Of a DNA stretch of 64,000 bases, positions 1 through 9,828 are shown piece after piece. A program made the translations under genes and the position numbers. Source of the stretch: Pricia mediterranea. GTDB lineage: Bacteria > Bacteroidota > Bacteroidia > Flavobacteriales > Flavobacteriaceae. The notes under the pieces were generated by a model that saw only the letters and a program-made list of their open reading frames with translations, was not told where the DNA came from and ran no database searches. The stretch is from positions 1,486,501-1,550,500 of the forward strand of contig NZ_JAVTTP010000001.1 of the NCBI RefSeq assembly GCF_032248455.1. The letters are read 5' to 3'. Each line of letters opens with the position of its first letter. Positions within the stretch are counted from its first letter, which is position 1.

Positions 1-1
1 A

Positions 2-127
2 GACCTTGAGGGGCAATTGTTCGATGCCTCTTTTGATATCGAGACCATCGAAGAGGTGTTGGAGTCGTTCAACAAAAGCTATGCGATCGAATATAAGATA
101 GAAGATAACAAAGTGATTATTCAGTAA
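2..127 (+). CDS. FecR-family anti-sigma factor, C-terminal end only (partial)
   Basis: The window opens inside this frame; 41 codons and a TAA stop remain. The residues read DLEGQLFDASFDIETIEE and end in DNKVIIQ. This pattern of a short helix followed by two strands is typical of the periplasmic C-terminal domain (DUF4974) of Bacteroidota FecR proteins. FecR proteins are inner-membrane anti-sigma factors that respond to a TonB-dependent receptor with an STN domain, and exactly such a receptor starts 99 bases downstream. The sigma factor would lie upstream, outside the window. The identification rests on a short tail plus context. Confidence 0.7.
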   Translation, partial: DLEGQLFDASFDIETIEEVLESFNKSYAIEYKIEDNKVIIQ

Positions 128-226
128 CCTAAAACCGAAATCCATGAAATTAGACCGATAATCAAAAAGACCTTTGCAATCACTACCAGTAATTTAAATA
201 CTCAACCAATTTAAGAACGCTAGATT

Positions 227-3200
227 ATGAAAAAACTCTTTTATCTTAAAGGCGGTAAACCATACTCCCTAAAAGTAAGCCTGAAAATGAAACTTACAGT
301 AATTTTCACGATAGTTTCACTTTTCCAAATTCATGCAAACACCTATTCGCAGAACAAGAAAATCAGCTTGGATATGCCGAACACTACGGTGCAAGAAGTG
401 ATACATGAGATAGAATCCCTTTCCGATTTCAAGTTTTTGCTGAACAGAAGGGATGTCGACGTAAATCGACAGGTCTCCATACAAGTAGAGAAACAAAAAA
501 TTACAACTGTGCTATCGGAACTGTTCTCGGGTACCGATGTGGGTTATGAGGTGTTGAAGAAGCAGATTATTTTGAGGAAGGTTTCGCAAAAAGCAGTTTC
601 CGTCAAAGCTCCGATATCTTCGCCGGTTTTTAACACGACGATACAGTTTCAAGTTTCGGGAACCGTTACCGATGCCAACGGGTCGCCGCTTCCCGGAGCC
701 AGTATCCTTGAAAAAGGTACTACCAACGGGGTACAATCCGATTTTGACGGTAACTTCTCCATCGAACTTTCCGATGAAAATGCCACCTTAGTGGTCTCCT
801 ATATCGGTTTCGCCGAAAAAGAGATAGTTGTCAATGGGCAGGCAACCGTTAACGTGCAATTGGAGGAAAGTGCGCAGGGGTTGGATGAAGTTGTCGTTGT
901 AGGTTATGGGGTAAAAAAAAAGGCTACTATCACAGGCGCAATCAGTACAGTTGAAGGTGAGGAATTTGACAAATCTCCGGTAACTAATTTTTCTAATTCT
1001 TTTGCAGGTAGAGTGTCGGGCTTAACTGTGGTAACACGATCCGGTGAGCCAGGCAGCGATAATTCCACCATTAGAATTCGGGGCTCGAATACTTTAGGAG
1101 ATAACAGTCCTTTAATAGTGATTGATGGCATTCCGAACAGGGATATGAACAGGCTTAACCCAGCGAACATTGAGAATATCACCGTCCTAAAGGATGCTTC
1201 AGCAGCTATTTACGGGGCTCAAGCGGCAAATGGAGTCATTTTGATTACCACTAAAAGAGGTGTAGAAGGAAAACCAGAAATTACTGTTAATGTGAATACT
1301 GGATTAAGTAGCCCTACCGTTCTTCCCAATATGGCAGATGCCGCAACTTATGCACAAATGATTAACGAGCTTTATGCCTACGATGGCATAGAGCCAAAAT
1401 ATTCGGAAGAGGACATTTTAAGGTATAGAGATGGTTCCGACCCTTGGAAATACCCCAATACAGATTGGTATGATGAAACAATGAAATCGGAAGCGCTAAT
1501 GCAAACTTCTTCCCTTGAATTAAGGGGTGGGTCGGAATCGTTGAAATATTTTGTGTCGGTAGGCACTAGATATCAGGACGGAATCTATAAGAACAGCGCA
1601 ACTTCGTATAACCAGACCGATTTTCGGAGCAATCTCGATGGGAAAATTTCAGATAACATTAATTTAAGTATTGATATCTCCGGAAGGCAAGAAAATAGAA
1701 ACTATCCCACGCGGTCGGCCGGCACCATTTTCAGCATGCTAATGCGGAGCTACCCCACTACTAACGCTTACTGGCCAAACGGACTAAACGGCCCTGATAT
1801 AGCAAATGGAAATAACCCGGTAGTAATAACAACAAAGCAAAGCGGTTATAACCGAATAATCGATTACGTTTTTCAAAGTAATGTGAAATTAAATATTACG
1901 TTTCCATGGGCCAAGGGTCTTTCATTTACGGGAAATGTGGCATACGATAAAAATATCCAAAATAGAAAACTATGGGAAAAACCATGGGATCTATATACTT
2001 GGGACGAGGAAACTTTGGACGAAAATGATTTGCCGTTCTTAGTAAAATCGCAGCGAGGTTTTCCGAGCCCACAACTTCGACAGGAAATGGAGGATGGCAA
2101 GAAAGTGACGATAAATGCTTTGCTCAACTATGAAAGGAGTTTTTCGGAAAAACACAATCTTGGTATCCTTCTTGGATCAGAAAGACTTTCTGGTGACCAG
2201 ATGAATTTTTGGGCGTTCCGCAAACAATTTGTTTCAACAACAATCGACGAGTTATTTGCAGGCGGAGAAAACGAAAAGGACAATAGCGGCGAAGCTAGTA
2301 CAAGTGCACGATTAAATTATTTCGGACGTGTAAACTACGATTTTTTAAATAAATATTTGTTCGAGTTCGTTTGGAGATATGATGGGTCATATATTTTTTC
2401 CGAAGACCAAAGGTTCGGCTTTTTCCCCGGGGTTTCTCTAGGCTGGATAGCTTCTCAAGAAAATTTCTGGAACAATAATTTGTCGTTTATAAATTATTTT
2501 AAATTACGCGGTTCATGGGGGAAAACCGGTAATGACCGAATTGATCCTTATCAGTTCAATTCGAGTTACGGCTTTGGAACTCGCAACTATGTTTTTGGAG
2601 ATGAGGAAAAGGTGCTAGAAGAACTAAGGGTCGGAAACCCCAACGTAACTTGGGAGGTAGCAAATCAATTCAATATTGGTCTTGACGGAGCAATTTTTGA
2701 AAGTAAACTCAATTTTTCGATGGATTATTTTTATAATTATAGAACCGATATTCTGTGGCAGCGAAATGCGTCCGTGCCGCAATCTACCGGTTTGATTTTA
2801 CCCCGTGAAAACATTGGAGAAGTTGTCAATCAAGGGTTCGACTTCTTGATAGGATACAATAATTCTATTGGTGAATTTCGATATAATCTCTCTTTAAATG
2901 GAGGATACAGCAATAACCATATCAAGTTTTGGGACGAAACTCCTGGGGTTCCCGAATATCAAAGATCGACCGGAAGGCCGATGAATGCGGAATTGAATTA
3001 CAATGCCATAGGAGTTTTTGAGGATCAAGCCTCGCTTGAATCATACCCACATTGGGAGGGTGCTGGGCCAGGTGACGTAATCTTTGAAGACGTTAATGAA
3101 GATGGCGTTATCGACGGACTTGATAGAGTAAGATCCGAAAAGACGGAAGAACCTACTTTTTCAGGAGGATTAAACATGAATTTGGATTGGAAGAATTTTT

Positions 3201-3616
3201 ATACTTCAATACTATTTCAATGGGCTACAGGCGCCGAGCGTTATAGCTATGTTGAATTTCAGGGAGAATCCGGTAATTATTTTGCCAAAGACGCCAACGG
3301 ACGATGGACAGAGGAAAATCCAAGCGCAACAAAGGCAAGGCCATGGAACAGATATTTCGGGTACTGGCGAGATCAAAGAAACACATACTGGCTACAAAAT
3401 GCCGACTACCTTAGACTGAAAAATTTAGTGATCGGTTACAATTTGGGAGGGCTCGAAGAAGTAAAAAAAGCGGGGTTCGAAGATTTCAGAATTTATTTTT
3501 CGGGTAACAACCTTATCACATTTGACAAATTGGATGATTTTGACCCCGAGTCTACATCTTCCAATGCCTATCCATTAAACAAAATATATAACTTAGGTAT
3601 AAGTCTAACCTTTTAA
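227..3616 (+). CDS. SusC/RagA-type TonB-dependent outer-membrane receptor with STN domain
   Basis: A 1129-residue outer-membrane transporter that would import a ligand captured by the SusD lipoprotein encoded 10 bases downstream. A signal peptide covers about residues 1-42. An STN domain (about 45-120, starting KISLDMPNTTVQEV) allows signalling to FecR. A carboxypeptidase-regulatory-like domain (about 143-215, VSGTVTDANGSPLPGAS) and a DEVVVVGYG TonB-box-like stretch come before the plug (about 225-345) and the 22-strand barrel. The STN domain and the FecR tail upstream imply sigma/anti-sigma control. Its N-terminal half closely resembles the SusC at 12297, apart from the STN domain. Ligand is not predictable from sequence; the phosphatase genes downstream suggest an organophosphate (inference). 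Confidence 0.95.
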   Translation: MKKLFYLKGGKPYSLKVSLKMKLTVIFTIVSLFQIHANTYSQNKKISLDMPNTTVQEVIHEIESLSDFKFLLNRRDVDVNRQVSIQVEKQKITTVLSELFSGTDVGYEVLKKQIILRKVSQKAVSVKAPISSPVFNTTIQFQVSGTVTDANGSPLPGASILEKGTTNGVQSDFDGNFSIELSDENATLVVSYIGFAEKEIVVNGQATVNVQLEESAQGLDEVVVVGYGVKKKATITGAISTVEGEEFDKSPVTNFSNSFAGRVSGLTVVTRSGEPGSDNSTIRIRGSNTLGDNSPLIVIDGIPNRDMNRLNPANIENITVLKDASAAIYGAQAANGVILITTKRGVEGKPEITVNVNTGLSSPTVLPNMADAATYAQMINELYAYDGIEPKYSEEDILRYRDGSDPWKYPNTDWYDETMKSEALMQTSSLELRGGSESLKYFVSVGTRYQDGIYKNSATSYNQTDFRSNLDGKISDNINLSIDISGRQENRNYPTRSAGTIFSMLMRSYPTTNAYWPNGLNGPDIANGNNPVVITTKQSGYNRIIDYVFQSNVKLNITFPWAKGLSFTGNVAYDKNIQNRKLWEKPWDLYTWDEETLDENDLPFLVKSQRGFPSPQLRQEMEDGKKVTINALLNYERSFSEKHNLGILLGSERLSGDQMNFWAFRKQFVSTTIDELFAGGENEKDNSGEASTSARLNYFGRVNYDFLNKYLFEFVWRYDGSYIFSEDQRFGFFPGVSLGWIASQENFWNNNLSFINYFKLRGSWGKTGNDRIDPYQFNSSYGFGTRNYVFGDEEKVLEELRVGNPNVTWEVANQFNIGLDGAIFESKLNFSMDYFYNYRTDILWQRNASVPQSTGLILPRENIGEVVNQGFDFLIGYNNSIGEFRYNLSLNGGYSNNHIKFWDETPGVPEYQRSTGRPMNAELNYNAIGVFEDQASLESYPHWEGAGPGDVIFEDVNEDGVIDGLDRVRSEKTEEPTFSGGLNMNLDWKNFYTSILFQWATGAERYSYVEFQGESGNYFAKDANGRWTEENPSATKARPWNRYFGYWRDQRNTYWLQNADYLRLKNLVIGYNLGGLEEVKKAGFEDFRIYFSGNNLITFDKLDDFDPESTSSNAYPLNKIYNLGISLTF

Positions 3617-3626
3617 TATTGGAGAC

Positions 3627-5432
3627 ATGAAAAGATTAAAATCAGTATTGTTACTGCTATCGGTAACGTTGGCTATTACTATTTCCTGCAGTGATGATTT
3701 CTTGGAAACCAAACCGCTCACCGAAGTATCCGAAGTAGATTTATGGGGGGATCCAGCTTTGGTTAGGTCCTTCGTTAATAACATTTATTTAAACATTCCA
3801 GAACCTTTTTTAAGAGGCAGACTGTCCTCAAATGTTGTCGATGAGGCCGATTATCGTGGAAATACCGGTGCGCTTAATTTCAATAATGGAGTAATAACAC
3901 AAGATCAAACACCTGCATGGATAAGTATGTATTACAATAAGACCTGGGAAGACTTGTATAAAAATGTAAGAAACTGTAATACCGTTTTGGAGAACATTGA
4001 AAACATTCCCTTTGAGAATGCAGAATTAAAGGATAAAACGGAAGGTGAGGTCCGTTTTTTACGCGCCTACTCATATCATGAATTAGTTGCTGCCTGGGGC
4101 GGTGTCCCATTAATTACCGAGGTGTACGGCTTAGGGAGTGATTTTGAAGCGCCTCGGGACTCCTATGAAGACTGCATCAATTTTATTGTCTCTGAATGTG
4201 ACTTGGCGGCAAATTTGTTGCCGGAGGTACAAGACGGGGCCGATATAGGACGTGCAACAAAGGGTGGTGCCCTGGCATTAAAGTCGCGGGTACTCCTATA
4301 TGCCGCAAGTGAGTTACATAATTCTACAGTATTGCCATCATTTACCCATCCCGAATTATTGGGATATCAAGGTGGGGATAGGGGTTCAAGATGGACAGCT
4401 GCCAAAAATGCTGCTAAAGAAGTTATTGACTTAGGACTATATAGTCTTTATAAAGCAGACCCCGCCCCTGGGGATTCTATCGCTCAAAATATCAAGGAGT
4501 ACTTTTTGACACCAGGATATACTGAGGAAGATATATGGCTGAAACCTTTCCTTGAAGAAAAATCAGAGCAATACTTGGGGTTGTATGGAGGACCTAATGG
4601 TTATCATGGATGGGGTGTGAACGCCCCGATAGGGGACATTGTAGATGCCTATGAAATGGCCGATGGGTCTAAATTTGATTGGACCGATCCGGTCCAGGCC
4701 AGTATGCCATATGAAAATCGGGACCAACGTTTTTATGCACACATATTTTATGAAGGTGCTAAATGGAGGAAAAGGCCTGAGGATGCCATAGGGCGTGATC
4801 CCGATGGTGTTATTCAGGTCGGGACTTATGAGGTATGGAATAATGAAACATCGGAAATTGATCTGAGATTCGGATTGGATACCAGATCCGGAGGCATAGA
4901 AGAATGGAATGGTTCTTATACGGGCTACTATTTGCGAAAGTTTATAGATCCGGCAAAAGATTTAACCTTTATCGAAGGCGGAGGTGTCGGGTTCCAAGGT
5001 ATTCCTTATCGTTACTTTAGGTATGCCGAGATACTTTTAAATTATGCTGAGGCATGTATCGCGCTTGGGCAAGATGCAGAGGCTAGACAATATATAAATA
5101 TGGTAAGACGAAGGGCGGGGCAACCTGATTTAACCGAATCGGGTGATGATTTAATTGAGCGCTATCGGAATGAAAGGCGTATTGAACTAAGTTTTGAGGA
5201 ACACCGGATACATGATGTCAGAAGGTGGGCAATTGGGCCTGAAGCTTATCATCCAGTTTTAAGAGCAAAGGTAATATATGAGCTCTTACCGGACAAAACT
5301 ACCGCTACGGTTCCGACCATAACACATGAGGTGTTCCAAGAAAGGAGTTGGGTCGATAAGGCATATTTTATGCCCATTCCTAGGGACGAAATAAGTAAAA
5401 ATAGTTTGCTCGTTCAAAACCCTGGTTATTGA
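3627..5432 (+). CDS. SusD/RagB-family nutrient-binding outer-membrane lipoprotein
   Basis: A 601-residue surface lipoprotein that caps the SusC barrel. The lipoprotein signal ends at Cys21 (LAITISCSDD). Family features are the early FLETKPLTEVSE segment, TPR-like helices (RAYSYHELVAAWGGVPL, about 147-163) and the conserved C-terminal pattern RRRAGQPDL ... ERRIELSFEEHRIHDVRRW. It ends in the usual QNPGY. It follows susC at 10 bases, so the pair is co-transcribed. The stop codon TGA (5430-5432) is followed without a gap by the 5' end of a group II intron, so the coding sequence is intact despite the insertion. Confidence 0.95.
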   Translation: MKRLKSVLLLLSVTLAITISCSDDFLETKPLTEVSEVDLWGDPALVRSFVNNIYLNIPEPFLRGRLSSNVVDEADYRGNTGALNFNNGVITQDQTPAWISMYYNKTWEDLYKNVRNCNTVLENIENIPFENAELKDKTEGEVRFLRAYSYHELVAAWGGVPLITEVYGLGSDFEAPRDSYEDCINFIVSECDLAANLLPEVQDGADIGRATKGGALALKSRVLLYAASELHNSTVLPSFTHPELLGYQGGDRGSRWTAAKNAAKEVIDLGLYSLYKADPAPGDSIAQNIKEYFLTPGYTEEDIWLKPFLEEKSEQYLGLYGGPNGYHGWGVNAPIGDIVDAYEMADGSKFDWTDPVQASMPYENRDQRFYAHIFYEGAKWRKRPEDAIGRDPDGVIQVGTYEVWNNETSEIDLRFGLDTRSGGIEEWNGSYTGYYLRKFIDPAKDLTFIEGGGVGFQGIPYRYFRYAEILLNYAEACIALGQDAEARQYINMVRRRAGQPDLTESGDDLIERYRNERRIELSFEEHRIHDVRRWAIGPEAYHPVLRAKVIYELLPDKTTATVPTITHEVFQERSWVDKAYFMPIPRDEISKNSLLVQNPGY

Positions 5433-6123
5433 GTGTCACGAACTAGTGATAAGTTCAGTGAAATTAGCACTAGGTGCTGTATAAAAGATGGAGGTAGGCC
5501 CTCCGGAATCGGCGTACAGGCGCCGGTTCCAAACCACCTATAAGCTGCTGTGGCCAAATGCCGTGGTAGTGAGCGATATAGGAAAAGGCCCTTTTAAAAG
5601 GGTCAGGTGTTTGTCAAGAAGGTGAGTGCAAATGAACCGCTGACGAGGCGTCGAAAGGGTAAGACGATGTCAAAACCAAGGTGCAATATCGTCCCTGGGA
5701 CAAGTAACAAGGTTGCCTGTCTACCGTTGTTACGGCATCCGGCCTATAGGCGGCACGAGCTTGGCATGGGCTTTTATACGGAACGTGAGAACCTGTCGTT
5801 ACGATGGCAAGAGAAAACTTCAAGCAAAAGACACTGTTAGAAGGAAAGTATCGAAGCGTGGCACGGGGGCGGAACATCCCGTAGTAGTGATGAAGCTTCT
5901 GTAACGGAAGTGGAGCGAAGGGGTTGTATTGTTCGGCTTTTTCGAGCCGTCGAATGGAAAACCGTTATGTCCACGGGCAGAACGGGAGTAACCATATCCG
6001 GGCGCAAAGTGGAACTGCGGGGAAGTGATTTTCCGTAGTGGAACAATAGGAGCCGTATGATGCGAGAGTATCACGTACGGTGCTGTGAGAAACTCGGGGG
6101 GAAGTTCCCCGGGTTTACTCGAC
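5433..6123 (+). mobile_element. ORF-less group II intron (ribozyme relic or mini-intron)
   Basis: A 691-base RNA element on the plus strand. Domain V is 6050-6084: it starts GAGCCGTATG, has the AGC triad, a GAGA tetraloop on a GATGC/GTATC stem, and closes with CGTACGGTGCT. Domain VI is 6085-6123: AAACTCGGGG pairs with CCCCGGGTTT, and below it lies an unpaired A at 6117, seven bases from the 3' end, as expected for the branch point. The element ends in GAC (AY rule) and starts with GTGTC. The stretch around 5850-5925 resembles the domain III/IV boundary that usually precedes the intron-encoded reverse transcriptase, but no such frame exists here. Splicing would need a maturase in trans. I could not find a convincing EBS1-IBS1 pairing. 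Confidence 0.85.
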
Positions 6124-6386
6124 GAGTCACAAGGGAATTATCCAGTGGATAGCACGGGCAAAAAATCAAAAACAGCAACTTTGTTCTAAATCCTTGTGTA
6201 ACTGGAAAGTATTACTGTTTTGGTCGAGAAACGTTATGCTCCTACAAAGTGAATGAGTGAAGTGGACAGAGAAGCCAATTATTACGGTATTAGCGTAATC
6301 GGAATGCTATTATATCCTATCGAAATGAGTTGAAAATCTATATGAAGTACTTTAGATATGAATAAGAAAATTAAACATATTGAATT

Positions 6387-7634
6387 ATGAACAAGGATAA
6401 GAGGAATCAATCTAAAAATAAACAATTGAAGAGTAGGAGAGGTTTTATTGGGAATCTCTCCAAAGTTGCGGTCATTGGTGCCTCACTGCCAATGACCCAA
6501 ATTATGGCAAAACCTACGATTCAGTCAGAGAACGGAGTCGAAACGTCAGCGGATTCATTCGGGTTTTCCACCGCACCCTACATTCAAAATTTAATGGAAA
6601 ACTCCGTAGACATTGTATTTATTACAAATTCCAAAGCACATAGTTGGGTGGAATATGGCTCGGAAGACCTTGATCTGAAAGCGGAAGATAACTTGGACGG
6701 TTTTATTCAAGCCAATAATCATTTGAATACCATCAGGCTAGAAGATCTTACACCGGGAACTACCTATAAGTATAGGGTAGCAAGCAGGGAAATCGTTAAA
6801 TTCGACCCCTATGACCTGGTTTTTGGAGACACCATCATGGGGGATGTCCATACCTTTCGTACATCTAAAGATATGAATAGCGTTTCCTGTTTGATTCTCA
6901 ACGACATTCACGATCGGCCTTATTCCTTTGCCGATCTGCTATCCTTGAACAAAGGTTTTCAATACGACTTTGTAGCCCTTAATGGCGACATGTTCGACTA
7001 TCAAACCGATGAACAACAATTGATCGATCATCTGATTGCCCCCTGCACGGATATTTTTGCGAGTGAAAAACCTTTTTTGATGGTTCGGGGCAACCACGAG
7101 ACAAGGGGCAAGTTTGCACGGAATATCAAAGACTACTTTGCCTATCCGGATAGCGAATATTATTTCTCGTTCAAACAAGGTCCGGTACACTGGGTGGTAT
7201 TGGATTCTGGAGAGGACAAAACCGATGCCGACAAGGAGTATGGGGGCATCGTATCCTTTGATGCCTTTAGGGAAAAGCAGGCCATTTGGTTAGAAAATGA
7301 ATTTCAAAAAAAGGACTATCAAGGATGTAAATATCGGGTGGTTCTCATGCACATTCCTCCTTTCCATTCCGGGGATTGGCACGGCACCCTGCATTGCCGT
7401 AAATTGTTTCATCCGCTTTTCGAAAGATACAACGTGGATATGGTCATTTCAGGACATACCCATCGATATGGGGTTCATCCACCTTCTGATGCGCATACTT
7501 ATCCTGTCATAATAGGCGGGGGTCCCAAAACGGGAAACAGGACATTAATCCAGTTTAAAGCAGACGAAGAACAACTGAACGTGAAAATGATAAGGGACGA
7601 TGGCTTGGTAGTTGGGGAATATAGTGTTGATTAA
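6387..7634 (+). CDS. Metallophosphoesterase with twin-arginine signal (purple acid phosphatase-like)
   Basis: A 415-residue phosphoesterase of the calcineurin-like fold. The N-terminus has a Tat-type signal (SRRGFIGNLSKVAVIGAS). A fibronectin-like segment (about 55-155) is followed by the metal-binding motifs in order: DIHD (about 173), NGDMFD (about 199), GNHE (about 237), MHIPPFH (about 327) and GHTHRYG (about 359). Together these supply the two-metal active site. It probably hydrolyses phosphomonoesters or diesters in the periplasm. It lies downstream of the SusCD pair, now separated from it by the group II intron and 263 bases of non-coding DNA. The substrate is not known. Confidence 0.88.
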   Translation: MNKDKRNQSKNKQLKSRRGFIGNLSKVAVIGASLPMTQIMAKPTIQSENGVETSADSFGFSTAPYIQNLMENSVDIVFITNSKAHSWVEYGSEDLDLKAEDNLDGFIQANNHLNTIRLEDLTPGTTYKYRVASREIVKFDPYDLVFGDTIMGDVHTFRTSKDMNSVSCLILNDIHDRPYSFADLLSLNKGFQYDFVALNGDMFDYQTDEQQLIDHLIAPCTDIFASEKPFLMVRGNHETRGKFARNIKDYFAYPDSEYYFSFKQGPVHWVVLDSGEDKTDADKEYGGIVSFDAFREKQAIWLENEFQKKDYQGCKYRVVLMHIPPFHSGDWHGTLHCRKLFHPLFERYNVDMVISGHTHRYGVHPPSDAHTYPVIIGGGPKTGNRTLIQFKADEEQLNVKMIRDDGLVVGEYSVD

Positions 7635-7691
7635 TAAAGTATACAATTTTCTGCCTATTAACTACTGAACTTTATTCTAATAAATAATAGT

Positions 7692-8792
7692 ATGAACTCT
7701 ATATGCTCATTTAGGTCCATAAGCATCACTTTAATTATATTATCCTCCTTTTATGTTGGCAACTCACAATCTGAAACAGATGTTGAAAATTTGATTGTAA
7801 TAACATTAGATGGTGTCCGATGGAAGGAGGTTTTTGGAGGCGCGGATTCTGTTCTTTTGAATAATCCAAAATTTCTTAAAACTGAAGGAAATAGGTTGTC
7901 TAAAAAGTTCTGGGATGATACTAAGCATGCAAGAAGAAAAAGATTGATGCCTTTTTTATGGTCTGAAGTGTCTAGTCAGGGTAGAATCTACGGCAATCGA
8001 TGGTGTAATAACCGGGTAAACGTGAGCAATAAAACTAATATTTCGAATCCGGGGTATAGCGAAATATTTACTGGTTACGCGGATCCAGAAATAAACTCAA
8101 ATGAGTTGAAATATAATAAAAATACAAGTGTATTTGAATTTATAAACCAACAAGAAGATTTTGCTGGAAAAGTAGCTGCGTTCGCTTCATGGGATAGAAT
8201 CCATGGTTATTTAAATTCTCACAAAAATGATTTTATAATTAGTGGTGGATACTCCACAAGTCCCGGAACCGACGAATCCTTCTTACAACAAACATTGAAT
8301 TCCTTGCAAACTATAATACATCGTAAAGAAAGCTCTCGACCTGACTATATTACTTATTTACATGCCAAGGAGTTTATACGAATTAAACGCCCAAAATTAT
8401 TAAGCATTGGATTTGCTTGGACGGATGATATGGCACATGATGGAAGCTATCCAATGTATTTAGAGAAGATATTTACATTTGATGCTATGATAGAAGACCT
8501 ATGGAATTATTTGGAGACCATCCCACAATATAAAAATAAGACTGCTCTTCTAATTACCGTTGACCATGGAAGAGGTGACAATGAAAACTGGACATCTCAT
8601 GGTCCACGTGTCCCCCATTCCAATGAGATATGGTTTGCAATAATGGGACCAGGAATTAGCCCTAAGGGAGAAATGAAAGAGAGTAATATAACAATCTATC
8701 AAAATCAATTCGCAGCAACTATTTCAAATTTACTAGGATATAAATTCAAATCAGAGAATGTAATTGGAGACTCGATTGATTTTGACAAATAA
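7692..8792 (+). CDS. Alkaline-phosphatase-superfamily enzyme (phosphodiesterase/sulfatase-like)
   Basis: A 366-residue secreted enzyme; the signal peptide ends near GNSQSETD. Superfamily marks: the first metal-binding motif VITLDGVRWKEVFGG near the N-terminus, a nucleophile region NPGYSEIFTGYAD (about 118-130), the mid-protein AWTDDMAHDG metal ligands, and VDHGRGD with SHGPRVPHS near the C-terminus. It acts on phosphate or sulfate esters; which one cannot be decided, though the neighbours favour phosphate. It follows the metallophosphoesterase by 57 bases. The gene is visibly more AT-rich than the SusC/SusD genes, which may indicate separate acquisition. Confidence 0.8.
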   Translation: MNSICSFRSISITLIILSSFYVGNSQSETDVENLIVITLDGVRWKEVFGGADSVLLNNPKFLKTEGNRLSKKFWDDTKHARRKRLMPFLWSEVSSQGRIYGNRWCNNRVNVSNKTNISNPGYSEIFTGYADPEINSNELKYNKNTSVFEFINQQEDFAGKVAAFASWDRIHGYLNSHKNDFIISGGYSTSPGTDESFLQQTLNSLQTIIHRKESSRPDYITYLHAKEFIRIKRPKLLSIGFAWTDDMAHDGSYPMYLEKIFTFDAMIEDLWNYLETIPQYKNKTALLITVDHGRGDNENWTSHGPRVPHSNEIWFAIMGPGISPKGEMKESNITIYQNQFAATISNLLGYKFKSENVIGDSIDFDK

Positions 8793-9018
8793 TATTTAAA
8801 TCAGTGGTTCGGAATCTACGCTGATCAACAATAATTAACTTATCGATTAATAGTATTTGCATATATTTAAATATTCCAAGTATTTATATGCGTAACCTTT
8901 TTTGAATTTCAAACCTTGCCAACACAATTTGATATTTTTGCCTAAGGCTTTTGCTTAACATGATGCGAGATGGCGGTGTAGAGGTCTAAAGATTTTGTTT
9001 TTAACATTTCAAAAATGA

Positions 9019-9828
9019 ATGTTTATGCGCAATTGTATGATGATGTTCCCAGTTTTATTAACTGTCTTAATTTGCAACGTTTCGGTAGCCCAAACGAAAG
9101 TTGAGAACAGAAAAATTGTAAAAGTATTGTCGTTTAACGTCTTAGGAGGAAGAACTACCAAAGGAGATTTTAATTTGGACGTTGTAGCAAGAGTCATTAA
9201 GGAAACGGCCCCTGATTTTGTTGCCCTACAAGAGGTTGACTATAAGGTAAACAGGTCCAAAAAATACGATTTGGCCACCGAACTAGGGTGGAGAACTAAA
9301 ATGGCCCCGATTTTTGCAAGGGCCATGTACTATGATGGAGGTGAATATGGAGAAGGGGTATTATCCAATTTTTCTTTTTTGACTACTAGGAACGTAGCCT
9401 TGCCATATATTCCCGGTCAAGAACCCAGAGCTGCGCTAGAAGTGACTTTCGAGCTGCCCGACTCGAAGGATACCATCTCTTTTGTTGGAACCCATTTGGC
9501 ACATGAAGGGGAGCCGGGAAGGATTTTACAGGCTAAAAAAATCAACGAAGTGTTTTCCAAAAATACATATCCCACCATTTTGGCCGGAGACCTGAATTCA
9601 CGTCCCGGAAGCGAACCTATGCACATTCTTGAAGAGATATGGACAGCTGCCTATGACAAGGAAAATCCTGAACCCACCATCCCTTCCCATGATCCTAGAC
9701 GAAAAATAGATTATGTAATGTACTATCCAAAAAATAGATGGAAGGTTCTTGATAAAGAAGTCATTTGTGACACCTATGCTTCCGACCATTGTGCATATTT
9801 GGTTACATTGGAACTATTGGATGAATGA
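9019..9828 (+). CDS. Secreted endonuclease/exonuclease/phosphatase (EEP) family protein
   Basis: A 269-residue protein with a signal peptide (about 1-25, ending VSVAQ). The EEP fold motifs are present: SFNVLGG (Asn ligand), ALQEVDY (Glu ligand), GTHLAHEG, AGDLNSRPGSEP (Asp/Asn), RKIDYVMY and the terminal SDHCAYLV catalytic His. Family members cleave nucleic acids, phosphoinositides or sphingomyelin. Export and position behind two other phosphoesterases suggest a role in phosphorus or nucleic-acid scavenging (inference). The start at 9019 gives MFMRNCMMMF; a start at 9025 is equally possible. Confidence 0.85.
   Translation: MFMRNCMMMFPVLLTVLICNVSVAQTKVENRKIVKVLSFNVLGGRTTKGDFNLDVVARVIKETAPDFVALQEVDYKVNRSKKYDLATELGWRTKMAPIFARAMYYDGGEYGEGVLSNFSFLTTRNVALPYIPGQEPRAALEVTFELPDSKDTISFVGTHLAHEGEPGRILQAKKINEVFSKNTYPTILAGDLNSRPGSEPMHILEEIWTAAYDKENPEPTIPSHDPRRKIDYVMYYPKNRWKVLDKEVICDTYASDHCAYLVTLELLDE

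Noticed and set aside
5607-6074. Several open frames of 63-87 codons on both strands within the intron
   Set aside because: They overlap conserved intron RNA structure, overlap one another, and show no reverse-transcriptase or other protein motifs.
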